Assembly: GCA_902602795.1 (NCBI GenBank)
Contig: CACKSF010000003.1
Span: forward strand, 1 to 61,947
Source: an uncultured Fidelibacterota bacterium
GTDB taxonomy: Bacteria; Fidelibacterota; Marinisomatia; Marinisomatales; UBA1611
DNA: 61,947 nucleotides
Direction of reading: 5' to 3'
Shown: one piece after another, positions 51,772 through 59,868 of the stretch
Layout: every line of letters starts with the position of its first letter
Position numbering within the stretch: position 1 is the stretch's first letter
Position numbers and translations under genes: made by a program
The notes under the pieces: model-generated
Told to the model about the DNA's origin: nothing
Seen by the model: only the letters and a program-made list of their open reading frames with translations
The model's database searches: none

Positions 51772-52713
51772 ATGACTGAATTTTCTCATATTGATGAAAA
51801 AGGTAATGTTAAAATGGTTGACGTGACAAATAAGCTGCTTACTGTTAGAGTTGCAAAGGCTGAAGGAAAAATAAATATGCGTCCTGAAACTATTGCAGGG
51901 ATTAAGGATGGTGAATTGCCTAAAGGAAACGTATTAAATATCGCCAAGATTGCGGGGATTCAAGCTGCAAAGAAGACCTCAGGTATAATTCCTTTGTGCC
52001 ATCAGCTAAACTTATCTTTTGTTGATATCGAATTCGAATTTAAATCCAATAGTATTTGGGTTCGATCTTTTGTAAAAACTAAAGAATCTACGGGTGTAGA
52101 AATGGAAGCTCTTTCTGCGGTTTCTATTGCTCTTCTTACCGTATATGATATGTGTAAAGCCGTAGATAAATCCATGGAAATAAGTGGGGTTAAATTAATA
52201 GAAAAAAAAGGCGGAAAATCAGACCATGCTACCGGATATAGACCCAAAGTAGGAGTTATAACTTTAAGTGATGGAGTCGTTAGGGGGAAAAGAGAAGATA
52301 TATCTGGGGAAATATTGGCAGATGGATTTTTGAATTCTGGATGTGTAGTTGATCATAGAATAGTTTTAGAAGATGGTTCTGATCAATTAGTTCCTATGAT
52401 TTATGATTGGATTGACTCTGGTTTGGAGCTTATTCTTACAACGGGTGGAACTGGAATTAGTCCTAGGGATCTAACTATAGAAGTTTTAGAAAGTATATTT
52501 GAATCGAAATTAACTGGAGTTGAACAGGCGTTGCATGCTTACGGTAGGGGGAAGATAAAAACAGCCATGCTTTCGCGATTAACTGCAGGTCTTGTGAAAG
52601 GAACTCTTGTTATTTGTTTACCTGGGAGTCCCGGAGCTACAAGAGATGCATTAGAGGTTTTAATTCCAACTATATTTCATTCTTTTCATATGTTGAAAGG
52701 TGAAAAACATTAA
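51772..52713 (+). CDS. moaCB: MoaC-MogA/MoaB fusion (cyclic pyranopterin synthase plus molybdopterin adenylyltransferase-like)
   Basis: The protein has 313 residues. Residues 1-155 are MoaC: FSHIDEKGNVKMVDVTNK, GNVLNIAKIAGIQAAKKTSGIIPLCHQLNL, ETxGVEMEALSAVSIALLTVYDMCKA and MEISGVKLIEKKGGKSDH. Residues 160-313 are MoaB/MogA: GVITLSDGVVRGKREDISG, LILTTGGTGISPRDLTIEVLE, and KGTLVICLPGSPGATRDALEVL. The first half finishes cyclic pyranopterin; the second adenylates molybdopterin before Mo insertion by MoeA. This fusion is known from some bacteria. Confidence 0.93.
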   Translation: MTEFSHIDEKGNVKMVDVTNKLLTVRVAKAEGKINMRPETIAGIKDGELPKGNVLNIAKIAGIQAAKKTSGIIPLCHQLNLSFVDIEFEFKSNSIWVRSFVKTKESTGVEMEALSAVSIALLTVYDMCKAVDKSMEISGVKLIEKKGGKSDHATGYRPKVGVITLSDGVVRGKREDISGEILADGFLNSGCVVDHRIVLEDGSDQLVPMIYDWIDSGLELILTTGGTGISPRDLTIEVLESIFESKLTGVEQALHAYGRGKIKTAMLSRLTAGLVKGTLVICLPGSPGATRDALEVLIPTIFHSFHMLKGEKH

Positions 52714-53451
52714 GTGGAGTATTTTCTACCTATTCTCTTTCTTTTCGTTTCTTTTTTTTATTCTTCAGTTGGGCTTGGTGGTGGATCATCTTATACAGCT
52801 ATAATGGCGATAATGGGAGTTAGTTATCAGCTCATCCCTGCTACTTCACTTACTTTGAATTTAGGTGTCACATTTATCGGGATGATTAATTTTTGGAAAG
52901 CAGGATATGGTCGAATTAATTTAGTTGCACCATTTTTAATCACATCTATCCCAATGTCATACCTAGCTGGTTCTGTTCAATTACCAGAGCTAATTTATGA
53001 AATTATTCTTACTATGACTCTAATACTTTTTATATCAAGAATTTATTTTTTTGATAGGTTGGCTTTTACTTACCAATTATCAAACATTGAAAAATGGTTA
53101 TTGGCTACTTTTTTAGGATCTTTTTTGGGTTTTATTTCCGGTGCTGTTGGTATTGGTGGTGGTATATATTTGGTTCCATTAATCATCATGTTTGGTTTAG
53201 GAACTACAAAGGAAGCCTCTGCAGCAGGATCAATGTTCATTTGGTTTAATTCTTTTGCTGGACTTCTCCCAAGGTTACAATCAGGAATCTATGATATTAA
53301 GTTTATAACTCCATTAGTATTTGCAGTGTTGGTTGGTGGGTTTGTTGGATCGCATTTTGGGTCAGTAAGGTTTGAGTCCATATTCATTCAAAAGACTATG
53401 GGCGTTGTAATTATTTTAGCGATCATTTTTTTAATTCAAAGGATAATATGA
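52714..53451 (+). CDS. TauE/SafE-family anion permease inside the Moco operon
   Basis: A 245-residue membrane protein with about 8 helices in two repeats, starting with GTG directly after the moaCB stop. First repeat SVGLGGGSSYTAIMAIMGVSYQLIPATSLTLNL, second GAVGIGGGIYLVPLIIMFGLGTTKEASAAGSMFIW, the typical TauE/SafE glycine-rich repeats. Members are proposed to export sulfite, sulfonates or organosulfur acids. It sits within a Moco operon and overlaps moeA by 4 bp. It may remove sulfite or carry an oxyanion related to molybdate; this is inference. Confidence 0.85.
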   Translation: MEYFLPILFLFVSFFYSSVGLGGGSSYTAIMAIMGVSYQLIPATSLTLNLGVTFIGMINFWKAGYGRINLVAPFLITSIPMSYLAGSVQLPELIYEIILTMTLILFISRIYFFDRLAFTYQLSNIEKWLLATFLGSFLGFISGAVGIGGGIYLVPLIIMFGLGTTKEASAAGSMFIWFNSFAGLLPRLQSGIYDIKFITPLVFAVLVGGFVGSHFGSVRFESIFIQKTMGVVIILAIIFLIQRII

Positions 53452-54668
53452 TTTCTTATCAAAAAGCTAAAACTATTATAAATAAACATCTTTTCTTTTT
53501 AAATAAGGAAAATGTAGATCTAATTAATTCTCCGGGACGTATTTTAGGTGAAGATGTTGTTGCGCCTTTTCCATCACCAATTTTTAACAATTCAGCTATG
53601 GATGGGTTTGCAGTGCGTGCCACAGACACAAAACATGCAACTGAAGAAGAACCTATTGAGTTAAAGATCATAGATATTAGCTCGGCTGGTTCTCCATCAG
53701 AAATAATTATAGGAAAAGGAGAATGTATCCAATGTATGACAGGGGCAAAAATACCAAAAGGAGCTGATGCAATTATAATGGTTGAAGACACAAGCGGCTT
53801 TTCAAATAATGGCTCTGTAAAAGTTAAGAATTCAGCATCATGCGGTGCACATATACGCAAAAGAGGTGAAGAAATAAGTGAGGGTGATATATTAATAAAA
53901 AAAGGTACTCGGATTACAGCAAACGAGCTAGGCACATGTGCTACTTTTGGATATGGAGCTATCATTGTATCAAAAAAACCTAAGGTCTCAATTTTTGGAA
54001 CTGGTGATGAGCTTGTAGAACCAGGGAAAAAGTTGGGTAAGGGGCAGATTTATAATTCTAATCTTTACGTTTTTACAGACTTAGTAGAAAAGGCTGGAGC
54101 TTTAATTCAAATGAAAGAAGTGATAAAAGACGATAAAGAATCCTTAAAGTCATTTTTATCACAAGCATTGGAAGAATCAGATATTATTATTTCCTCGGGT
54201 GGCGTATCAATGGGACGCTATGATTATGTTAGAGATGTTTTTATTGAACTGGGAGTAAAAGAACATTTTTGGAAGGTCGCACAGAAACCTGGAAAGCCAA
54301 TGTTTTTTGGGACAAAGGAGCATAAATTAATTTTTGGACTTCCAGGTAACCCGGTTTCTTCATATATAGGGTTTATGGAATGGATATGGCCCGTAATACA
54401 ATCACTCATGGGTGAAAATATTGAGAAGCCTTTGTATGGTAAATTAGAGGAATCTTTTCCTAGAGAGAAAACAAAGTATAGATTTTTATTTGGACAAGCA
54501 GGGTATAAAAATGGAGAAATAATATGTCGTCCTACTAGTCGTCTGGGGTCTCACATGTTGACATCCTCATTAGGTGCAAATTGTATCTTGGGATCTGATT
54601 CAGGAGACGGTCCTCTCAAACCAGGTGATTTGATCAAAATAAATTTATTACCTTGGAAAAATTTATAA
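53448..54668 (+). CDS. moeA: molybdopterin molybdenumtransferase
   Basis: A 406-residue MoeA that inserts molybdate into adenylated molybdopterin. Domains in order: N-terminal part with INSPGRILGEDVVAPFPSPIFNNSAMDGFAVRA, a lid with GKGECIQCMTGAKIPKGADAIIMVED, the MoaB-like domain with VSIFGTGDELVEPGKKLGKGQIYNSN and SGGVSMGRYDYVRDVF, and the C-terminal beta domain GLPGNPVSSYIGFMEWIWP. The full length suits the family. The stop overlaps the MoeB ATG at 54668 (TAATG). Confidence 0.95.
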   Translation: MISYQKAKTIINKHLFFLNKENVDLINSPGRILGEDVVAPFPSPIFNNSAMDGFAVRATDTKHATEEEPIELKIIDISSAGSPSEIIIGKGECIQCMTGAKIPKGADAIIMVEDTSGFSNNGSVKVKNSASCGAHIRKRGEEISEGDILIKKGTRITANELGTCATFGYGAIIVSKKPKVSIFGTGDELVEPGKKLGKGQIYNSNLYVFTDLVEKAGALIQMKEVIKDDKESLKSFLSQALEESDIIISSGGVSMGRYDYVRDVFIELGVKEHFWKVAQKPGKPMFFGTKEHKLIFGLPGNPVSSYIGFMEWIWPVIQSLMGENIEKPLYGKLEESFPREKTKYRFLFGQAGYKNGEIICRPTSRLGSHMLTSSLGANCILGSDSGDGPLKPGDLIKINLLPWKNL

Positions 54669-55642
54669 TGATTATTACGCCAGAAAAGTTAAAAAAATGG
54701 TTAGATAATGATAAAAATTTCACTTTGTTAGATACAAGGCCAAAAGATCAGATTAAACAGTCTCCAATAAAAGAACTAAAATGTATTATTGGAAACCCTA
54801 ATTCTATAGATCAAATCAAAGGCGATAAGGTTCTTGTTTGTCAATTTGGAATTGTTACAGAAGGGATGATTCTTGAAAATGAATTACAAAATTCTTTTAG
54901 CCTTTTAGGTGGGGTTCAAGCATGGAATGAGTTTATAAAAGATAAAAATGATTTGAGTCGTTGGTCACGTCAAACTATTTTGAGAGAAATTGGAATCGAC
55001 GGACAAAAAAAGATAATGAAAGCAAGAGTCGCAATAGTTGGTATGGGAGGACTTGGATGTCCAGCGGCTACATCATTAGTTGCCGCTGGTGTAGGCACTT
55101 TGAATATTATTGATGGAGATACTGTCGATTTATCAAATTTACATAGACAGCACTTATATCAGCCTGTAGATATAGGCAGAGATAAAGTTAATGTTGCAAA
55201 AAGATCCTTAGAAAATATTTCAAGTCAAACTAAAATTATAGCGTTTGATAATTTTCTTAATCAATCAAATGCAAAATCCTGTTTTGAAAACATCGATATA
55301 ATAATAGATGCAACAGACAATATTGTTTCCAGACAAATTATTGATAAAGTTTCTAAAGATGAAAATATTCCTATGGTCTATGGAAGTATATATAGATTTG
55401 AGGGGCAGGTCGGAGTTTTTAATACAAATAATAAAATAGGATATTCAGAGTTGTTCCCAGATAGTATTTCTGGTGGTAAAACCTGCGAAGAAGCAGGAGC
55501 TGTAGGTATGTTGCCATCCATTATAGGTAATATGCAGGCTCTTGAAGCAATAAAATTAATTGTTAATCTAGAGCCAAATTTAATTGGGAAGCTACTTATC
55601 TATGATAGCTTGCAACATAAGACAGAGGTAATTGAATTATGA
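54668..55642 (+). CDS. moeB: MoeB/ThiF-family adenylyltransferase with N-terminal rhodanese-like domain
   Basis: 324 residues from ATG 54668 (TTG 54653 is the only other choice). Residues 1-98 are rhodanese-like (LLDTRPKDQIKQSPI; the catalytic loop KVLVCQFGIVTEGM with Cys; LLGGVQAW). The rest is the E1-like fold: LSRWSRQTILREIGIDGQKKI, VAIVGMGGLGCPAATSLVAAGVG, DGDTVDLSNLHRQHLYQ, IIDATDNIVSRQIIDKV. The zinc CxxC pairs are absent: the first position reads IGYSELFP where the family has CxxC, and GGKTCEEAGAVGM keeps one Cys of the loop. It adenylates MoaD for thiocarboxylation. The usual order is MoeB followed by rhodanese, so the domain order is inverted. Confidence 0.85.
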   Translation: MIITPEKLKKWLDNDKNFTLLDTRPKDQIKQSPIKELKCIIGNPNSIDQIKGDKVLVCQFGIVTEGMILENELQNSFSLLGGVQAWNEFIKDKNDLSRWSRQTILREIGIDGQKKIMKARVAIVGMGGLGCPAATSLVAAGVGTLNIIDGDTVDLSNLHRQHLYQPVDIGRDKVNVAKRSLENISSQTKIIAFDNFLNQSNAKSCFENIDIIIDATDNIVSRQIIDKVSKDENIPMVYGSIYRFEGQVGVFNTNNKIGYSELFPDSISGGKTCEEAGAVGMLPSIIGNMQALEAIKLIVNLEPNLIGKLLIYDSLQHKTEVIEL

Positions 55643-55884
55643 TAAAAATAAGATTAAAGTGTTTTTCTCAGGTAAAGTATGCACTTGGTACAAATGAAAT
55701 CATCTTCGAATTAGAGGACGAGACTTTTACAGATGATCTAGAAAAATTAGTTCGTAAAAAGGCGGAAGGTAAGTTAGATAATGTAACACTAAGTACCGCT
55801 GTAAATAAAAAATATATATCAAAAAACATAGAACTTGTAGATGGTGATGAAGTAGCTTTTATTCCTCCTGTGCAGGGCGGATAA
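55639..55884 (+). CDS. moaD: molybdopterin synthase small subunit (MoaD, ubiquitin-like)
   Basis: An 81-residue beta-grasp protein: KIRLKCFSQVKYALGTNEI at the N-terminus, DGDEVAFIPPVQGG at the C-terminus. The terminal GG is the thiocarboxylate site. With MoaE it forms molybdopterin synthase. The ATG overlaps the MoeB stop by 4 bp; the stop touches the MoaE start. Length fits MoaD. Confidence 0.93.
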   Translation: MIKIRLKCFSQVKYALGTNEIIFELEDETFTDDLEKLVRKKAEGKLDNVTLSTAVNKKYISKNIELVDGDEVAFIPPVQGG

Positions 55885-56301
55885 ATGATAAAGGTTGAAA
55901 TTGTAGGCTCTTCTATAACCCCTTTTGATTCTAATGATAATCAAAAAGAAAAAGGCGCAGAGTTAATTTTTAATGGGAGAGTGCGAGGAACAGAGCATGG
56001 GAAAAAGATAAAAATGCTAGAATATGAGCAATACGAAGAAATGGCTGAAAAAGAATTAAGAATTATTGCTCAAGAGGCTCAAAATAAATTTTCTATAAAA
56101 GATCTTTTATGTAGACATCGAATAGGTGAAGTTAAAGTAGGAGAAACAAGTTTGCATGTTTCGATATGGTCAAAGCATCGTAAAGAAGGACTTGAGGCAA
56201 TGTCATTTTTTATAATTGAGTTAAAGAAAAGAGTTCCTATTTGGAAATGGGCAATCCTTGAAAATGGTGAAAAAATCCCGAGTGAGTGTAAGCACGAATA
56301 A
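55885..56301 (+). CDS. moaE: molybdopterin synthase large subunit
   Basis: A 138-residue MoaE. Seen: GAELIFNGRVRGTEHGKKIKMLEYEQYEEMAEKELRII, then CRHRIGEVKVGETSLHVSIWSKHRKEGLEAMSFFIIELKKRVPIWK, with the catalytic Lys in KKRVPIWK. It transfers two sulfurs from MoaD thiocarboxylate to precursor Z. It is adjacent to moaD. The last gene of the core Moco cluster; an SLC13 transporter follows after a 27-bp gap. Confidence 0.94.
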   Translation: MIKVEIVGSSITPFDSNDNQKEKGAELIFNGRVRGTEHGKKIKMLEYEQYEEMAEKELRIIAQEAQNKFSIKDLLCRHRIGEVKVGETSLHVSIWSKHRKEGLEAMSFFIIELKKRVPIWKWAILENGEKIPSECKHE

Positions 56302-56328
56302 AATAAGAAATCTAGATTAGAGTTATCA

Positions 56329-57747
56329 ATGTTTGGATTTTCAGAACGTTCTATTTCTAATATACTTTTTTGGATCACTCGAAAAAAATGGTTGATCCTT
56401 TCTTTTTTATTGAGCGTCTCTTTTTTTTACTTTCCTACTCCAGATGGATTATCCTCAGAAGGTCATCGCACATTAATTATAGTGCTAGTAGCTCTTTCTT
56501 TAATTGTTAGTGAAACAATCCCATTGCCTGCAGTTGCGATGCTAATCCTAATTATGGAAGTTGTTTTGGGTGTTGACACTCCAGATGGTGTAGCATCTTC
56601 ATTTATGAGTGATGCGGTACTTTTTATAATGGGTTCTCTAATGCTGGCAGTATCAATAGTTCATCAGGGACTTGATAAGAGGTTAGCTCTTTTAGTTATA
56701 ACTATTACAGGTAATAAAACATGGAGGATTGTATTGGGGTTCGTAACCATATCTGCATTGCTATCTTCTTTTATTGGAGAACATACTGTTGGAGCCATGA
56801 TGCTACCCGTTGCATTAGCATTAATTCGTAATGCAGGTTTAAGTACAGGGAAAGCCACAAAATTATCATCTGTTTTATTGTTTTCTATTGCATATGGTTG
56901 CGCTATTGGTTCAATTGGTACTCCCTCTGGTGGAGGAAGAAACGCTATAATGATAGGTTATCTAGCAGAGTTTGGTATGGCAGAAATCTCGTACTTAGAT
57001 TGGATTAAAATGACGTATCCAATGTTACTTCTAGAAATTCCTATAGTTAGTTTAATATTGTGGAAAACTTTTACACCTTCACAAAAAACTATGGATTCTT
57101 CCGTAAGAAAATTAAAGGTTCAAGTTGCCAAAACTGGGAAAATAAATGCTAATCAACTAATGGCAATTGGTATTTTTACACTTGTTTTTTTAGGATGGAT
57201 TTTTTTTAGTCCAACTTTTGGATTAGGAATTGTAGCTCTAAGTGGTGTGTTCCTTTATTTATCTTTCGGCCTTATTAATTGGAAGGAAATCAATAGAAAT
57301 ACAAATTGGGGTGTAATTTTATTATTTGGATCTGCTATATCTTTGGGTATTCAAATGAAAGAAACAGGTGCTGCTTTTTGGGTGGCGGGGCAAACATTGA
57401 CGTATCTAGAAATTATTTTTCAAGATGTTGAAATTGTACGTTGGTTTGTTTCTGTAGTTGTCGCTGGATTGTTGACAAATTTATTAAGTAGTGCTGCTAC
57501 AGTTGCTGTGCTTGGCCCAATTGTTTTAGATATGGGTGGTAACCCTGTTATTACAGGGTTTATGACATCTATCGCTTCTGCATTTGCTTATTTAACAGTT
57601 GTGGCATCTCCTACGTGTATGATTATACATTCTACTGGACTAATTACTTCGGCTGACTATTTTAAGGCAGGCTGGAAATTATTTATTATATCAGTTTTTT
57701 TACTTTTAGTTGTCTCACTATTTTATTGGCCGACTTTATCATTATGA
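56329..57747 (+). CDS. SLC13 (DASS)-family sodium/anion transporter
   Basis: A 472-residue membrane protein with about 11-12 helices in inverted repeats. The diagnostic halves are FIGEHTVGAMMLPVALALIRNAGL with CAIGSIGTPSGGGRNAIMIG (the SNT-like motif of repeat 1) and SSAATVAVLGPIVLDMGGNP (repeat 2). The family moves dicarboxylates, sulfate or related oxyanions with Na+. It follows the Moco operon by 27 bp and is tied by overlap to a universal stress protein gene. Oxyanion transport (sulfate/molybdate) is possible; dicarboxylate is equally likely. Confidence 0.85.
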   Translation: MFGFSERSISNILFWITRKKWLILSFLLSVSFFYFPTPDGLSSEGHRTLIIVLVALSLIVSETIPLPAVAMLILIMEVVLGVDTPDGVASSFMSDAVLFIMGSLMLAVSIVHQGLDKRLALLVITITGNKTWRIVLGFVTISALLSSFIGEHTVGAMMLPVALALIRNAGLSTGKATKLSSVLLFSIAYGCAIGSIGTPSGGGRNAIMIGYLAEFGMAEISYLDWIKMTYPMLLLEIPIVSLILWKTFTPSQKTMDSSVRKLKVQVAKTGKINANQLMAIGIFTLVFLGWIFFSPTFGLGIVALSGVFLYLSFGLINWKEINRNTNWGVILLFGSAISLGIQMKETGAAFWVAGQTLTYLEIIFQDVEIVRWFVSVVVAGLLTNLLSSAATVAVLGPIVLDMGGNPVITGFMTSIASAFAYLTVVASPTCMIIHSTGLITSADYFKAGWKLFIISVFLLLVVSLFYWPTLSL

Positions 57748-58628
57748 AAATACTAATTGGAATTAGCAGTAAAAAATTTTCGGAACCTACACTTGATGTG
57801 GGGATGCGAATAGCAAGTACCTTGAATTCGTCTACAACTATTTTAGATGTTGGGAAAAAAGTAAATGAGTTTAGTTACAAGGATGTAAGTATAGCAAATG
57901 AACTAATGGAGTCTTGGGATTTAGATAGGCCAGGTGTTGATGTTTTAGAATGGGCATATAATTATTTACAAAGTGAGAACTATATAACCAAAAGTTCAAT
58001 TGATAATAGTTTTTCAAAAAATCTTTTGATTGATAAAGGTATTGGAAGGTCGGAAGTGTTTTTGAAAGGAGCTGCTGTAACAAACCTTAGTCTAATTTTA
58101 AGAAATGGAAATATTATCGAAGAATTGAGGGATGAGGTCCAATCTTTTAATTATGATTTAACAATTATTGGAGGAAGTGGAAGGCGTAGGATGGCCCATG
58201 ATTTAGTTCAATATATTGACAGTTCTATTTTTGTAGTAAATAATTTTAATCGAAAACAGACATATAGAATATTATTAGCTGTAAATGACTCCAAAGGAAA
58301 TAAAAAAGCGGTAAAGTTCGCAGTACGCGTTGCTCAAGCTTTTAATATTGAGGTAGATATCGTTTCAATTAGTAATAAAGAGAAAATTTCTGAAAAGTTT
58401 CATTCAGCTTCGCTGCGTGCGGAAAAGATGATGAGAAGAACAGGTGTGAAGTCGAAAGTAAGATCTATAGAAGGTGACTTGGTAAACACTTTAGTTGATG
58501 CTGCTCGAGATAATCATATAATTATTATGGGCACATCATCTCAATCACCAATTTCAAAATTTTTCTTAGGAAGTAAACCTCTTGCTGTAATGGAATCGTG
58601 CAATTGCCCGATGGTAATTGTAAAGTGA
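57744..58628 (+). CDS. universal stress protein, tandem-domain
   Basis: Start ATG 57744 overlaps the SLC13 stop (ATGA), giving 294 residues; the longer frame from 57726 is not needed. Two USP-like domains: N-terminal about 1-150 (KILIGISSKKFSEPTLDVGMRIASTL, divergent) and C-terminal about 165-294, with the ATP-binding end IIIMGTSSQSPISKFFLGSKPLAVMESCNCPMVIV (GxxGx9GS/T). Coupling with a transporter suggests regulation by nucleotide or stress, as seen with some USP-linked SLC genes. The exact role is unknown. Confidence 0.8.
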   Translation: MKILIGISSKKFSEPTLDVGMRIASTLNSSTTILDVGKKVNEFSYKDVSIANELMESWDLDRPGVDVLEWAYNYLQSENYITKSSIDNSFSKNLLIDKGIGRSEVFLKGAAVTNLSLILRNGNIIEELRDEVQSFNYDLTIIGGSGRRRMAHDLVQYIDSSIFVVNNFNRKQTYRILLAVNDSKGNKKAVKFAVRVAQAFNIEVDIVSISNKEKISEKFHSASLRAEKMMRRTGVKSKVRSIEGDLVNTLVDAARDNHIIIMGTSSQSPISKFFLGSKPLAVMESCNCPMVIVK

Positions 58629-58749
58629 TTTTAGGAACAAGAGTAATCTATATTACTTAGATTTTTATGAGATTTCTAGGGATAGAAAAAAATCTGACAT
58701 TTTAAATTTTGAATTATTTACAGAATCGTTGAAAATTAATAAATTAAGA

Positions 58750-58764
58750 TAGGTTATAAACCTA
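58750..58764. promoter_or_regulatory. small palindrome upstream of the puuD-like gene
   Basis: TAGGTT ATA AACCTA is a perfect 6-bp inverted repeat with a 3-nt centre, 29 bp before the ATG. A strong ribosome site (AAAGGGAGTGAG) lies between it and the ATG. It could be an operator; no regulator is adjacent, so this is weak. Confidence 0.3.
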
Positions 58765-58792
58765 AATAAATAAAGGGAGTGAGTGAATAATT

Positions 58793-59590
58793 ATGGAATT
58801 AATTCATCCAGTTTTTAAATGGCTTCATGTACTAGCAGGTATCATGTGGATAGGCCTATTATATTTTTTTAATTTTGTGAATACTGCTTTCGCACCCACT
58901 ATGGATGGCGAAACGAAAAAAAAAGTAGTCCCAGAACTTATGCCAAGAACCTTATATTGGTTTCGAATGGGTGCTGCATGGACTTGGGGTACCGGAATTG
59001 TATTACTTTACGTGATTTATTGGGCTGGAGGCATGATGCCTGAGGATTTTACTTCAAACGAGCTAACCGGTGAACCAGCAAATATGTCAATTCATATACT
59101 TTTATTATTTACCTTCGTAGCTGTATTCCTTTACGATGCTATTTATAAAAGCCCATTAGCATCGAATGTAAGAGCAGTAACTGCAGTGAGTTTTCTGCTT
59201 ATTACAGCTTATGTTTTTGCAATGCAAAAATTAGGAGGTTTTGGATATAGAGCTGTTAATATCCACCTTGGCGCGTTGTTTGGAACAAATATGGCTTTTA
59301 ACGTTTGGTTTCGAATTTGGCCTGCGCAGCAAAAAATTATTACTGCTATTAAAAATGGTGAAGCACCAGATGGTGATCTTTTAGCATTGGCAGGTTTGAG
59401 ATCTAAACATAACACTTATATGTCATTTCCTCTTGTTTGGACTATGCACAATCAGCATCATGTCACAGCGCCTACTGCTCTTGGTATACCTGGTGAGCAT
59501 TCATGGATTTTGCCAATGTTAATAGTAATTCTTGGTTGGCATATAGTATGGCAATTGTATAAAAAATCAAGTACAATTAAAGGTTTTTAA
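58793..59590 (+). CDS. PuuD/urate-hydroxylase-type membrane protein without cytochrome c domain
   Basis: The protein has 265 residues and about 7 membrane helices. HPVFKWLHVLAGIMWIGLLYFFNFVNTAFAPTMDGE, YWFRMGAAWTWGTGI, AVNIHLGALFGTNMAFNVWFRIWPAQQKI and RSKHNTYMSFPLVWTM match the N-terminal membrane domain of PuuD (Urate_ox_N), which carries His heme or metal ligands. The cytochrome c domain that follows in classical PuuD (CxxCH) is absent; the protein ends after the last helix. A strong ribosome site precedes the ATG and a terminator follows, so it is monocistronic. Urate activity is doubtful without the cytochrome domain; some FCB-group genomes have this short form with unknown role. Confidence 0.7.
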   Translation: MELIHPVFKWLHVLAGIMWIGLLYFFNFVNTAFAPTMDGETKKKVVPELMPRTLYWFRMGAAWTWGTGIVLLYVIYWAGGMMPEDFTSNELTGEPANMSIHILLLFTFVAVFLYDAIYKSPLASNVRAVTAVSFLLITAYVFAMQKLGGFGYRAVNIHLGALFGTNMAFNVWFRIWPAQQKIITAIKNGEAPDGDLLALAGLRSKHNTYMSFPLVWTMHNQHHVTAPTALGIPGEHSWILPMLIVILGWHIVWQLYKKSSTIKGF

Positions 59591-59617
59591 TTACGTCCAG
59601 AACTTAGAAAAATTTAG

Positions 59618-59655
59618 AATGCCCTTTGTTACTGCAGAGGGCATTTTGTTTTTTA
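59618..59655 (+). terminator. Rho-independent terminator after the PuuD-like gene
   Basis: Arms AATGCCCT (59618-59625) and AGGGCATT (59638-59645) enclose a 12-nt loop and are followed by TTTTGTTTTTT. It lies 28 bp past the stop. It also rules out TTG 59626 as the start of the next small gene. Confidence 0.85.
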
Positions 59656-59679
59656 GACATAATAGATACTTTTTTACAC

Positions 59680-59865
59680 ATGGATCCTAAGTTCCTATCC
59701 TATTGGAAAGATTATGTTTTTCAGAGTCCTTATACTGAGGGAACTGCATTAAGGATATTATTGGGTGATTATAGGAGTATTGTTGCCTTTCTAATTAGTA
59801 CCAGTGTTCTTTTGCTAACTATAATTGCTTGTGTATCAAAACCTTATTTAAAAGATTTAGTTTAA
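59680..59865 (+). CDS. small single-span membrane protein
   Basis: 61 residues from ATG 59680. A soluble N-terminus DPKFLSYWKDYVFQSPYTEGTALRILLGDYRS is followed by one hydrophobic helix IVAFLISTSVLLLTIIACV and a short basic end. A longer frame from 59626 would place the start inside the terminator hairpin. It ends 3 bp before the EamA-like gene and may be cotranscribed with it. I do not recognise the family. Real but function unknown. Confidence 0.55.
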   Translation: MDPKFLSYWKDYVFQSPYTEGTALRILLGDYRSIVAFLISTSVLLLTIIACVSKPYLKDLV

Positions 59866-59868
59866 TCT

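Noticed and set aside
53459-53965. 168-residue minus-strand frame inside moeA
   Set aside because: The opposite strand is a clear MoeA; the antisense peptide shows no domain, and its start has no ribosome site.
59626-59680. TTG 59626 as start of the small membrane protein
   Set aside because: It lies inside the terminator hairpin at 59618-59655, so ATG 59680 is preferred.
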